A stretch of 19,012 bases of DNA, taken from positions 1 through 19,012 of the forward strand of contig CAYVUV010000144.1 of assembly GCA_964455095.1 (NCBI GenBank), given 5' to 3'. Position numbers and translations under genes: made by a program. The notes beneath the pieces were generated by a model, which was not told the DNA's origin, did not search any database, and worked only from the letters and a program-made list of their open reading frames with translations. Origin of the DNA: CAYVUV01 sp964455095. GTDB taxonomy: Bacteria; Desulfobacterota; Binatia; HRBIN30; CADEER01. How positions within the stretch are numbered: the first letter of the stretch is position 1; every line of letters starts with the position of its first letter. This document shows, piece by piece, positions 1-8,600 of this stretch.

Positions 1-262
1 AGATCGGGTAGTCGCCCTTCAGCACGTTCTGGTTGTACGGATCCCACCAATGGCCCTTGGTGTTGAGCTCGTACGGCGGCGGTTCGATCCTCCAACGGTC
101 CTCGATCGGCACCGCGCCGGCCTCCTCGCCCTCCTCCGCCGGGGCGGCCGCGTCGTCGGCCGCCCTGGGCTCGTCCGCCGCTGCCGCATCTTCGGCGCGC
201 ACCCGCGGCGCCACCGCCAACAACGAAACCGCCACAATCCAAACGAACAGTCTTGACGCCAT
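1..262 (-). CDS. Exported protein, N-terminal part (runs off the left edge)
   Basis: The minus strand is open from an ATG at 260-262 to the window edge, giving 87 residues without a stop. Residues 1-23 form a signal peptide: a short basic start (MASR), a hydrophobic core FVWIVAVSLLAVA and an AxA-like site ending VRA before EDAAAA. An acidic, alanine-rich linker follows (to about residue 54). After it comes a distinct segment with YELNTKGHWWDPYNQNVLKG and then DYPI. Such W-x-P-Y-x-Q-N-x-L-K-G-D-x-P-I segments occur near the N-termini of predicted outer-membrane or periplasmic proteins of unknown role in proteobacteria and relatives; this is recollection, not a search. The start lies 23 bp after the stop of the FHA gene, so it is probably the last visible member of the same operon. 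The Shine-Dalgarno sequence is weak (GGGA). The function is unknown. Confidence 0.7.
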   Translation of the reverse strand, partial: MASRLFVWIVAVSLLAVAPRVRAEDAAAADEPRAADDAAAPAEEGEEAGAVPIEDRWRIEPPPYELNTKGHWWDPYNQNVLKGDYPI

Positions 263-285
263 GTCGTTCCCGCGGGTTGGAGGGT

Positions 286-1080
286 TCACGGCTGGAGGAG
301 GAAGAACCAGGCCGCCGCGCCGGCGGCCGCTAGCACCGCCGCGACCACCACGACGATGAGCACCGTCCGGCTGCCGCCGGCCGATGGCTTGGGAGCCGCA
401 GCGGCCGCTCCGGTCGCGACAGCGGCTTCATCGAAGAACACCAGCTCGTCGCCGCCGAGCTGCAACCGCATCTTGTGTTGCAAGCGCACCTCGGCTTCGA
501 TTTTGGTCCCACCGGCAACGACCGTCTTGCTCTCGAGCGGGCAGACGAACCAGGCCTCGCCCTTCTTGGTGAGGCGCGCGTGCTGGCGCGACGCGCTGCT
601 CGAGTAGAGCTGGATGTCGGCGGTGTGCGAGCGCCCGAGCACGTAGCTGCTGCCGGTGAGCGCAATGACCGCGGCGCCGTGGCCCGGCGGCTCGAGCCGC
701 TGCAGCGAGCACTGCGCCCGCCGCGCCTGTGGCATGGCGACCGTGCGCTCGCCGTCGTCATCGTCGGCGCGCGCGATCACCGTGCCTTCGTCCTCCGGCG
801 GCGCCGCGGGACGCGATGGCGGAGTTGGCGGCGGCTTGACAGCAGCCGGTGGCGGCGGTGGTGGTGGCGCGCCCGCACCGGGTGGCTTGGGCATCGCCGG
901 CGGAGCGCCGGGGACGTGGGTGTGCTCGTCGCCCCTGGCCGCAGGGGGCGGTGCGGCAGGCGCGGGCGCATCGGGGGTCTTGGCGGCGGCGGGCGGCGTG
1001 GGGAGCCTCGGCATCGGCGGCCGCATCGGCTCCATGTGCGTCGAGTCGCCCGAATCCTTGTCGTCCTTGTCGTCAGCCAT
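286..1080 (-). CDS. FHA-domain protein with C-terminal membrane anchor
   Basis: A 264-residue protein. Residues 1-16 are charged (Asp/Lys-rich) and about 17-95 are Pro/Ala-rich and probably disordered. Residues about 136-218 form an FHA domain: GR at 149-150 and SRQHA at 164-168 are the usual phosphothreonine-binding loop residues. The late loop that normally reads (S/T)NG is instead GGTK, so recognition may differ from the canonical type. The C-terminus, about 238-262, is one hydrophobic segment (VLIVVVVAAVLAAAGAAAWFF) with almost nothing after it. With no signal peptide, the FHA domain should face the cytoplasm on a tail anchor. It lies 46 bp downstream of the GlcG-like lipoprotein gene and in the same run as the kinase and phosphatase. 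It is likely a membrane-tethered reader of threonines phosphorylated by the neighbouring kinase; that partner is inferred from position. Confidence 0.85.
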   Translation of the reverse strand: MADDKDDKDSGDSTHMEPMRPPMPRLPTPPAAAKTPDAPAPAAPPPAARGDEHTHVPGAPPAMPKPPGAGAPPPPPPPAAVKPPPTPPSRPAAPPEDEGTVIARADDDDGERTVAMPQARRAQCSLQRLEPPGHGAAVIALTGSSYVLGRSHTADIQLYSSSASRQHARLTKKGEAWFVCPLESKTVVAGGTKIEAEVRLQHKMRLQLGGDELVFFDEAAVATGAAAAAPKPSAGGSRTVLIVVVVAAVLAAAGAAAWFFLLQP

Positions 1081-1126
1081 TTCTGCGCTCTCTCACTGGC
1101 ACGCCTCCCAAGCTCAGCGGGCGGGG

Positions 1127-3013
1127 CTACTGCTCGGGGCGACGGTTGAACTTGACGTACGGCAGGCGCACACCGCGCACCTTGATCTGGTCGGCGCGGA
1201 TGCGCGACGGCGGCTCGTAGCCCGGCGCCGCCACCGCCCCCGCGATGGTGACGATGTCGTCCTGCTCGACGCCGTCGCCGCTGATGCCGAGGCCGCCGAT
1301 CAGCACGCCGTCGCGGTACAGCGGCGCGCTGCCGGGAAAGAAGACGATGCCGTTCTGCCGCCCGTTGGCCGGCTCGCCGCCGTTGGTGCACGGCGCGGCG
1401 GAGTCGTTGATGAAGGTCAACCGGTACGGCCCCGGCTGCGTGCCGTCGATGCCCGACGGGAAGAACGGCTGCGCGGCGAAGCTCAGCGTGCGGTTGGTGA
1501 CGGCCGTCCCGGGGGGGATGGCGATGCGGTCCAGGCGACACTCGGCCGCGGTCGGTCCGGGACAATCGTAGGTGTCGATCGGAGCGATGTCGGGGTTGCT
1601 GAAGTAGACGACGTTGCGCGACTTGGCGATGGCGACGTCGATCGAGAACACGGTCGCGTCGTCCATGCGGAAGGCGCCGAGCAGGTTGCCGGCGGTGTCC
1701 GAGATTGCCAGCACCATGGCGGTGCGCGAGCGCAGCGGCAGGCGAATCGCGCCGCGGATGGCGAGCGCCTGCGTGCGGGCAGCGGAAATTATCGACTCGA
1801 CCTCGGCGGCGCTGAGCGGCGCGGCGCCGGCCGGAGCGTCCTGCGCCGCCACCGGGCCAAACAGCCAGTCGGTCGCGACCGGCTGCGCCGCCGGCGTCGT
1901 CGGGCTGGCGGGATCGATGATCAGATCCGACACGTCGCCGAAGGTCCCCACCCCGTCCGGAACCCGCGGGTGCGTCGCCACCTCCGGGATCTCGATGCCG
2001 TCGACGAAGATGACCGGGTCGAACGGCAGGCGGTTCGAGGGCAGGATGCCGAAGGTGCACGGCGTCGGATTGCTGCAGCACGTCGGCCGGGTGGGATTCG
2101 ACGCATCGCAAACGTTCGTCAACCCCCGCGCCCCCACCGTCGGCAGGCCGGCGTCGTCGCCGGCGAAAGCGCGCGCCGCGAACTCCGCCAGCTCGAAGGC
2201 GGCATTGCGGTCGGTGCGGCGCAGGATCTGGTCCGGCGCGTCGCCGGCCGCGACCGGATCCGGCTGCAGCACGACGCCGCGAATCGCCACGCCGATGCCG
2301 CCGGCCATGCGGCCGTTCTTGAAGATCGGCACGCCGCCCGGGAGCGTCGCGATGCCGGTCGAACAGCCGCACGTGGCGTCGGGGTCATTGCTGCTCTCGC
2401 AGCGCAACGCCTCGCCACCGCTGCGCCGGCGCACCACCGCCTCCAGGTTGAGCGCGCGCGGGATGCGGTCCTCGAAGGGGCGCACGACGGCGTCGAAGCT
2501 GCAGCCGCGGTTGGTGTTCTCGATGCCGAACAGCGCCGCGGCGCCGGTGTTTCTGATCCCACTCGGGAAATGCTCGCCGCTGAGGAAGCGCACCGAGCGC
2601 GAGGTCAACGGCGTCTGGTCGGCGCTGAAGAACGCCGCGGTGCGCGCCAGCTGCACGGCCAGGTCGACGGTTCCGCAGTCGGCCGCCAGCTCGTCGGTGC
2701 GCGGGCAGGTGGCGCTGGCGCACTCGGCGGCGTAGTCGAATACGCCGGCAAAGCGCGTCCCGACGCCGAGCACGACGCCGCGCCGATCCGTCACCGCCAC
2801 CACCAGGTCGTCGCCGATGGCGCTGGCCGCCTTCGCCATGATCGCGCGCACTTCCTGCGGGATCAGCACCGATGCCGGCATCGGGCCGTCGTCCTTTGCC
2901 GGCACGGCGCCGCCGCCGGTTTGATTTGGATTGTTGCCGCCACAGGCCGCCAGCACCGCGCCGAGCAGCAACGCGACGACCGCGCCGGCGCCGAAATGCT
3001 TTCGCTTGCCCAT
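1127..3013 (-). CDS. Lipoprotein with two GlcG/HbpS-like domains
   Basis: A 628-residue protein. The signal peptide starts MGKRK, has a hydrophobic core and ends in the lipobox LAAC, with Cys24 the expected lipidated residue and GG next. Mature residues about 50-285 and 400-625 each resemble the GlcG/HbpS fold (PF03928). Each has an early VAVTD-RRG or LAISD-TAG strand, a middle A-x(2)-K/R helix, and a late G-x-P-I/L-[YF]-[KR]-[ND]-G-x(3)-GG-[IL]-G segment; the second copy continues SGDG-x(3)-DD. HbpS-type proteins bind haem or sense redox state, and GlcG-type roles are poorly defined. Many cysteines (for example CASATC, TCGC, TCC, DC, EC) suggest disulfides outside the cytoplasm. The ATG at 3011-3013 is preferred over upstream starts because GGAGAA lies 7 nt before it and the signal peptide then has normal length. 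It sits 67 bp after the flavoprotein-FHA gene. Confidence 0.75.
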   Translation of the reverse strand: MGKRKHFGAGAVVALLLGAVLAACGGNNPNQTGGGAVPAKDDGPMPASVLIPQEVRAIMAKAASAIGDDLVVAVTDRRGVVLGVGTRFAGVFDYAAECASATCPRTDELAADCGTVDLAVQLARTAAFFSADQTPLTSRSVRFLSGEHFPSGIRNTGAAALFGIENTNRGCSFDAVVRPFEDRIPRALNLEAVVRRRSGGEALRCESSNDPDATCGCSTGIATLPGGVPIFKNGRMAGGIGVAIRGVVLQPDPVAAGDAPDQILRRTDRNAAFELAEFAARAFAGDDAGLPTVGARGLTNVCDASNPTRPTCCSNPTPCTFGILPSNRLPFDPVIFVDGIEIPEVATHPRVPDGVGTFGDVSDLIIDPASPTTPAAQPVATDWLFGPVAAQDAPAGAAPLSAAEVESIISAARTQALAIRGAIRLPLRSRTAMVLAISDTAGNLLGAFRMDDATVFSIDVAIAKSRNVVYFSNPDIAPIDTYDCPGPTAAECRLDRIAIPPGTAVTNRTLSFAAQPFFPSGIDGTQPGPYRLTFINDSAAPCTNGGEPANGRQNGIVFFPGSAPLYRDGVLIGGLGISGDGVEQDDIVTIAGAVAAPGYEPPSRIRADQIKVRGVRLPYVKFNRRPEQ

Positions 3014-3020
3014 CCGATCG

Positions 3021-3026
3021 TTCTCC
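3021..3026 (-). promoter_or_regulatory. Shine-Dalgarno deciding the lipoprotein start
   Basis: On the minus strand GGAGAA lies 7 nt before the ATG at 3011-3013. An in-frame ATG 45 nt upstream (3056-3058) would put 15 extra polar residues before the signal peptide. Confidence 0.6.
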
Positions 3027-3080
3027 GAGACCTGCATCGAAAGTCCTGTTCGCGTCATGGCGCCTTCGTGTCGAGTGGGG

Positions 3081-5507
3081 TTACGACGGAATGGTGATCT
3101 TCACCGGGCCTTTCACCTTGGCGAGGCACGCCAGCCGATACTTTTTCGGATCGGGGTCGACGCCGGCTTTGAACTCGAGCGTGTTCATCTCCGGCTTGCC
3201 GGGATCGACGGGCTCGAAGTTCTCGGCCTGGTCGACGATCTCCACGGCGCAGAGCCCGCACAACCCGACCTTGCACTCCCAGCCGAGCGGCTCGTCGTGG
3301 TGGTCGGCGGGCTCGCCGGTCTTGGTCAGCTTGCCGTCGGGGTAGCGGCTCTTCAGGTAATCGAAGTAGGCGTGCAACAAGTCTTGCCCCGGCCCGGCCG
3401 CGTACGAGACCGGGAACTCCGCGTGCTCGATGGTGACGGGGAACTGTCCATCGCCCACCGCCGCGGCCGCCGGTGCCGCCGCCGCCTGGGCGGCGGGAGC
3501 CGCCTCGGCAGCGGGAGCCGCCTCGGCAGCGGGAGCCGCCTCGGCAGCGGGCGCCGGAGCGCGCTCGACCGGCGCGTCGACGACGATGTCCGTCGCCGGC
3601 AGCTTGGCCACCGCCTGGAAGCGCTCGAAGCGGAAGCGTTTGGCGCCGGCGCGAAACTCGTCGCCGTTGGTCAACGCCGACGCCTGCGTGAGCTTCACAT
3701 ACGTGCCGTTGGTGCTGGCGAGGTCGTAGACCTTGAGGCCCTCGGCATCGACGCGGAACTGCGCGTGCCGGCGCGACATGCTCATGTCGTTGGGATCGAG
3801 CTTCGCCTCCGAGCCGCGGCCGACGAACAGGCCCTTGTCGCCGATCGCGTGCGAGGCCTTGAATGCGCCCTCGCTGTCGTAGTGCGCGACCGCCCAGCGG
3901 CCGTCGGCTTTGGTCGCCATCAGGATCTGGCTGCCGATCCACACCACGTCGCCCTCGGCGAGCGGCCGGCCGTTGACGCCCTGCACGCGCAGCCAGACGC
4001 CGGAGCCGCCGGAGGTATCTTCGAGCAGGTATTGGCCGCCGCGCAGTGTGACGCTGGCGTGCTTGTCCGCCATGTAGACGTCTTCGGCGGTCGTGACGTC
4101 GGCCTCGCGACGGCCGATCGTGAAGGCGTCCTTGGTGATCGGGAACTGCTCCTCGGGCGTGCCGTCGGGCAGCAGGATCACCAACTGTGCTTCGGTCTGC
4201 GCGGGTTGGCTCGGCTCCGGCATCGACGGCTGCGGCGCGGCGATCGGCGCCGTCTGCGGCGTCGCCTTCGCCTCCAGCTTGGGCATGGCGTCGGCCGCCA
4301 TGCGGGCGCCGGCCTTGCCCAGCCGTTCGGCCGCGACTTCAACGGCCTGCACCGCGTCCCACATCGCCGCCTTGATGTTGCGCTTCTGGCTCACCACCTC
4401 GTAGCTCGACGAATCGTTGAAGTCGGTGCAGCGCAGGTACTTGGGACCGCGCAAATCACCGACCAGAAAGACGCCGCGCAGCGACGACTCGCCTTCGTGG
4501 TTGACCAGGATCTGCGGCCGATTGTTGACCAGCGGCACCTTGATGCCGAAGCTCTGCAGCAGCTTGAACGGCACCTCTTCGCCGATGCACGCCACCACGC
4601 GCTCCTTGGGAAACTCCAGGTGCACGGTCTCCACCGGACGGCCGGCGATGACCTTGCGGTCGACGAGCAGCGACAGATAACCGAGCTTGTCCGGCCCGGT
4701 CACCACCGCCGCCGGCTCGGAGAACGCCACGTAGCGGATGTTGCCGTTGCCGATATAGGCGTCGAAGAACTCCTCGCTCAGCGCCTTGGACACCTTGGGC
4801 AGCTTGTCGCCCCGATACGACCAGTAGACCGGGGTCGGATCCTCGGCGCGGATCTTGGCGTTCGAGATGGCGATGACCGCCTCGCCCGCCGAGGTGCCGC
4901 CGCCGATGACCAGTGCGGGCGCGCCGACGAAGCGCGCCGGGCTGTCGAGCCGAAAGGCGATGCCGTCGGTGTTGCCGGGGATGTCGAAGCGCCGCGGGAC
5001 ACCGGCGCCGATGGCGAGCAGCACGGCGCGGGCGCGGTACTCCACTTCCTTGTTGGCGCGATGGTTCCAGGTCTTGACCACCCACACGCCGTCTTCGGCC
5101 GGCTGCAGGCCGGTGAACTCGGAGCCGACCTTGGCGGTCAAGTCGAATTCCTTGAACTTCGACTTCCACACCTTGACCAGATCGTCTTTGTCGATCTCGT
5201 CGAAGTGCAGCGCCGTGACCATCGCGCCACCGGGCGGAAACGGCAGCTTGTCACCACCGCCGTAGCTCGGCTTGATCGGCTTGCCCTCAGGGTAATCCCG
5301 TATACGCTTCATCAGGTCATCGTAGTCGATGACCAGGCAGCTCAATCCAAGCTCTCGGGCGCGCACCGCCGCCGCGGCTCCAGCGGGTCCGCCACCAGCC
5401 ACCAACACGTCCAGCACATCCGGCATGGCGGATGGCCGCGCGACGCGCAGCGTACCGAACGCGGTGTAATCCTCGGAGCCCTCAGCTGACTTCTGCGCGT
5501 CGCTCAT
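3081..5507 (-). CDS. Flavoprotein oxidoreductase-FHA-FHA-[2Fe-2S] ferredoxin fusion
   Basis: An 808-residue cytoplasmic protein with four modules. Residues 30-400 are a two-dinucleotide-fold flavoprotein reductase: GGGPAG at 38-43 binds FAD, GGGTSAGEA at 202-210 is the NAD(P)H site, and VFLVGD at 346-351 is the second FAD motif. There is no CxxC pair, so it resembles YpdA/ferredoxin-NADP reductase-like members rather than true thioredoxin reductase. Residues about 440-535 are a first FHA domain (IGR at 464-466, but DKHAS at the SxxH position). Residues about 545-630 are a second with fully canonical residues (GR 563-564, SRRHA 578-582, STNG 598-601). An Ala-Pro-Glu linker (650-685) leads to a C-terminal ferredoxin domain with C745-x4-C750-x2-C753-x40-C794, the plant-type [2Fe-2S] ligand pattern. 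GGGGGAGG just before the ATG fixes the start. Electrons could pass NAD(P)H to FAD to 2Fe-2S, with phosphothreonine docking to the FHA domains; this is inferred. Confidence 0.9.
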   Translation of the reverse strand: MSDAQKSAEGSEDYTAFGTLRVARPSAMPDVLDVLVAGGGPAGAAAAVRARELGLSCLVIDYDDLMKRIRDYPEGKPIKPSYGGGDKLPFPPGGAMVTALHFDEIDKDDLVKVWKSKFKEFDLTAKVGSEFTGLQPAEDGVWVVKTWNHRANKEVEYRARAVLLAIGAGVPRRFDIPGNTDGIAFRLDSPARFVGAPALVIGGGTSAGEAVIAISNAKIRAEDPTPVYWSYRGDKLPKVSKALSEEFFDAYIGNGNIRYVAFSEPAAVVTGPDKLGYLSLLVDRKVIAGRPVETVHLEFPKERVVACIGEEVPFKLLQSFGIKVPLVNNRPQILVNHEGESSLRGVFLVGDLRGPKYLRCTDFNDSSSYEVVSQKRNIKAAMWDAVQAVEVAAERLGKAGARMAADAMPKLEAKATPQTAPIAAPQPSMPEPSQPAQTEAQLVILLPDGTPEEQFPITKDAFTIGRREADVTTAEDVYMADKHASVTLRGGQYLLEDTSGGSGVWLRVQGVNGRPLAEGDVVWIGSQILMATKADGRWAVAHYDSEGAFKASHAIGDKGLFVGRGSEAKLDPNDMSMSRRHAQFRVDAEGLKVYDLASTNGTYVKLTQASALTNGDEFRAGAKRFRFERFQAVAKLPATDIVVDAPVERAPAPAAEAAPAAEAAPAAEAAPAAQAAAAPAAAAVGDGQFPVTIEHAEFPVSYAAGPGQDLLHAYFDYLKSRYPDGKLTKTGEPADHHDEPLGWECKVGLCGLCAVEIVDQAENFEPVDPGKPEMNTLEFKAGVDPDPKKYRLACLAKVKGPVKITIPS
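3495..3548 (-). repeat. Three exact 18-bp tandem repeats in the linker
   Basis: The plus-strand unit GGGAGCCGCCTCGGCAGC occurs three times without mismatch and encodes the repeated EAAPAA linker between the second FHA domain and the ferredoxin domain. Copy number, and so linker length, could vary by slippage. Confidence 0.9.
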
Positions 5508-5533
5508 GGCGCCTCCCCCTCGAAGGCGGCCGG

Positions 5534-5563
5534 ACGCTACTGCTTCAGTTCGGCAGGTGTCAA
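5534..5563 (-). promoter_or_regulatory. Possible internal promoter before the flavoprotein-FHA gene
   Basis: In the 93-bp gap after the kinase gene the minus strand carries a perfect -35 box TTGACA (5558-5563), an 18-nt spacer and a weak -10 TAGCGT (5534-5539). It lies about 27 nt before the start codon, leaving room for the strong GGGGGAGG ribosome site. The -10 matches the consensus at only three positions, so the call is tentative. Confidence 0.35.
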
Positions 5564-5600
5564 GCGCACCACAGCGCCCCGCCGCGGCTTGACGCCCCCT

Positions 5601-8600
5601 TCAGGAACCCGGTTTCTCCAGCTCTAAACGATCGCCAACAAGCCGGAAGCTCTGATTGACTGCCGTCGACATAGACTTGCCGGAATTGCTGTACGGGTCA
5701 GTGAACTCGTCTACGCGCTGGTAGGACACCCTGGCGCGATCGGGTCCCACCTGTTCGATTTTGACGTTGCTGAATGTCACTCGCAGATTGGCCTGCTTGC
5801 CGAGCGCGCCTTCCAGCGCTTTCGCCTTGGTGGAGTCGAGGCGCAGCAACTGCTGCAGGGAGGCGATGTCCTTGGCGTTGAAGGCAGCGCGGTAGCGTTC
5901 GAGCCAGGACTGAACCCGGCTCGTCAGGTCCGCCGGCGCCACCGCCGCCACCACCGCAGTGGGCTCCCGCGCCGTCACTCGAGGGGCCGTGCTCTTGATG
6001 GTCCAGGTGCGCTTGTCGGAGCGCTGCCCGAAGTTGTCGGCGATCGATGCGATGATGGTGTAGGACTGCCCCTCCGCCGCTTTGAGCTCGAAACGCGGCG
6101 CGCCCGAGCGGGTCTCCTTGCCGTTGGCGTCGAACACGTACGTCAGCTTCTGACCGCCGACCGGCTCGGCAGCACTGAGCTCGAAAGCCTGCGCGGCGCC
6201 GGGCGCGACTTCGAGCGCCTTCGCATCCGGGGTGGCGGCGGTGATCCTGGGCGGCGGCGGCAGGACCTTCACCTTCCAGTCGTACGAAAAGGTTCGGCCG
6301 GCATCGGCGCGCGCCAGCGCGGCGATCTGCACCGGCTTGTCGCGCACCAGCGCCGGGTCGTCGTTGGCGAACTGGAAGGACGCCTTGTCCGACACGGGGC
6401 GGCCATCGACGGTCCAACTGAAGGTCAGCGGCACCTGGCGCAACTCCGCCGGAATGCCGAGCTCGAACTTCTGCGGCTCGCTGAAGCGCAGGCTGGCGAG
6501 CTGCTTGGGCAGCGGGTTGAGCTGCAGGGCCACGGGCGCCGCTTTGATGGAGGCGACGTTCCAGGCGGCGCTGACCGGGTCGCCGCCCTTGCCGTCGCGC
6601 ACCGCCACGGCGACTTTCTGGTCGCCGCTCACCGGCAGCTCGAAAGCCGGCGCATCGCTCCCCGCCGGCTTGCCGTCCACCGTCCAGGCATAGTGCAGCG
6701 CGTCGCCGTCCTCGTCCTTCGCCTCGACGGCGAACGCCACCTTCTCGCCCTCGTTCTTGCTGACTTTGGTCCCGGGGGCGGGCGATGTCTTGAGCTTCGG
6801 AGGGCGATTGACGTCGTCGACCGCGATGCTCCAGGTTCGCGACGCCTTCTCGCCGGCGCCGTCGCCGACCTGGACGCGCAGCGCGTACGGCTGGTCGCGC
6901 GCCGCGTCGAACCCCGGCGCGAACGCCCACTCGGTCGCAGCCGACGCGACTTCCTTGCCGTCGAGCGTCCAGCGCGTGTCCGGCTTGGCGCCGGCCGGCG
7001 CGCCGGCGACGGTGACGGAGAACTCGGCGCGCTGGTTCTCCTTCACGTGCACGGAATCCGCGGCCGGAATCGCGGCGGCAATGAACGGCACGGCCGCAAC
7101 CGGCGGCACTTCGGGCGGCGCAGGAGCCGGCACGGCGACCGTCGCGGGCGGCCGGGCGATCGTCGCCTCGACGCGCGCCACCGTCGGCTGTGCGCGCGCA
7201 ACGGTTGCCTCCGGCCGTGCCACCGTGGCGCGCGCCACTGGAGGTACCACCGGAACCTCCTCGGTGCCCGAGCGCAGATACAGCACCGCGCCGACGACCG
7301 CGACCAGCGCCGCGACGCCGCCGCCGATCGCCGCCACGGGCAGTGGCCGGGCCGCGGGCGTCACGCCCGGCGCCGCGGGAGTGGCCGCGGCTTCCTGCGC
7401 GGCCGCCAGCGCAGCGAAAGCGGCGCTGGCGGCAGTGTAGCGCTCAGCCGCCTGCTGCCAGCGGCGGGCGCCGAAGTGCGCCTCGGCCTCGGCCGCCACC
7501 TTGCGCGCCGCCTTGAGCGGCCGGCTCGACGGGCGCAACGCCACCGCGCGCTGCTCTTCGACTTTCGCCTGCGCGCGCTGCGCGGCGGCTGCCCGGTAGG
7601 GCGGCCCTTCGGCGATCGCCGCCGCCAGAGCGGCGTCGACCTCGCGCAGCCTCTCCATCGTCGCCTGCGCATCGGCGACGAATTTCGCCGCCTGCGCGCG
7701 AATGGCGGCAACGATCTCGTCGGGCTCGGCGCGCGATTGCTCGATGCGACTGCCCAGCGCCTGCTTCGCTGCGGCGATCTCGCGCGCCCGCTCGCGCGCT
7801 TCCGCCGCGCGCTTTTGCCCCTCGGCTTCCAGCGCCGTCCAGGCCTGCGCCGACTCTGCGTACTGGTCGCGCGCTTCGGCCCAGCGGTGGCGCTCGAACG
7901 CGGCAGCCGCCGCCGCGGTGCTTTGCTCCGCCGCGCGGCGCTCGCGCTCGGGCACCGGCAGGTCGCCCAACTGCGCTTGCGCCGCCGCGGCCGCCGCCTG
8001 CTGCTCCAGCGCGCTGGCGTACACGCCCGCGTCGGCCAGCGCCTGCTGCACGGCCGCGCGCGCGGTGTCGAGCGCCACCAGCGCCGCGACGCGATCGGCG
8101 CCGCCGGCCGCGTCGAGCGCCGCGCCCGCCTGCCGGCGCGCCTCCGCCGCGACGACGTCGGGCGTCTTCTCGGCGCGCTGTAGCAACGCGCGCACCTCGC
8201 CGGTGAGCGCCTCGATGCGGCCGACCTGGTCCTGCGCCAGACGCTCAGCGGCGGCGGCGTAGGCCGCGCGCGCGGTCGCGAACGCGGCACCGGCGGCGCG
8301 GTGGTCCTTGCGCTGCAGCGCCTCGCGGCCCTGTTTCTCCGCGGCTTCAGCGCGCGCGACGTCCTGCGGCGCCACGGCTTTCGCCGCGGCGAGATCCAAG
8401 CCGCGCAGGGCCTGGTCGAGGGCGTCGCGGGCTGCGGCGGCCGCGCGCGCCGCCGCATCGCGCACCTGGTCGAGCGCACCGCGCAGCTCGGTCCGCACCG
8501 CCGTGGCGTCGCGCAAGGCTGCGCCGAACTGCCCGGCCGCCACCCGCTCCTGGATCCGGGCGTCAAGCTGTCCCCGATCGAGCTTTTGCACCGCCCCGCT

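Noticed and set aside
656..3097. A plus-strand open frame of over 800 codons opposite the FHA and lipoprotein genes
   Set aside because: It is the GC-rich antisense of two well-supported minus-strand genes. Its product is Arg/Gly/Ala-rich with no recognisable domain.
2931..5489. A plus-strand open frame of about 850 codons opposite the flavoprotein-FHA gene
   Set aside because: The minus strand carries clear FAD, FHA and ferredoxin motifs; the plus-strand frame is an antisense artefact.
3081..5507. Plain thioredoxin reductase annotation
   Set aside because: The redox-active CxxC pair is missing and most of the protein is FHA and ferredoxin modules.
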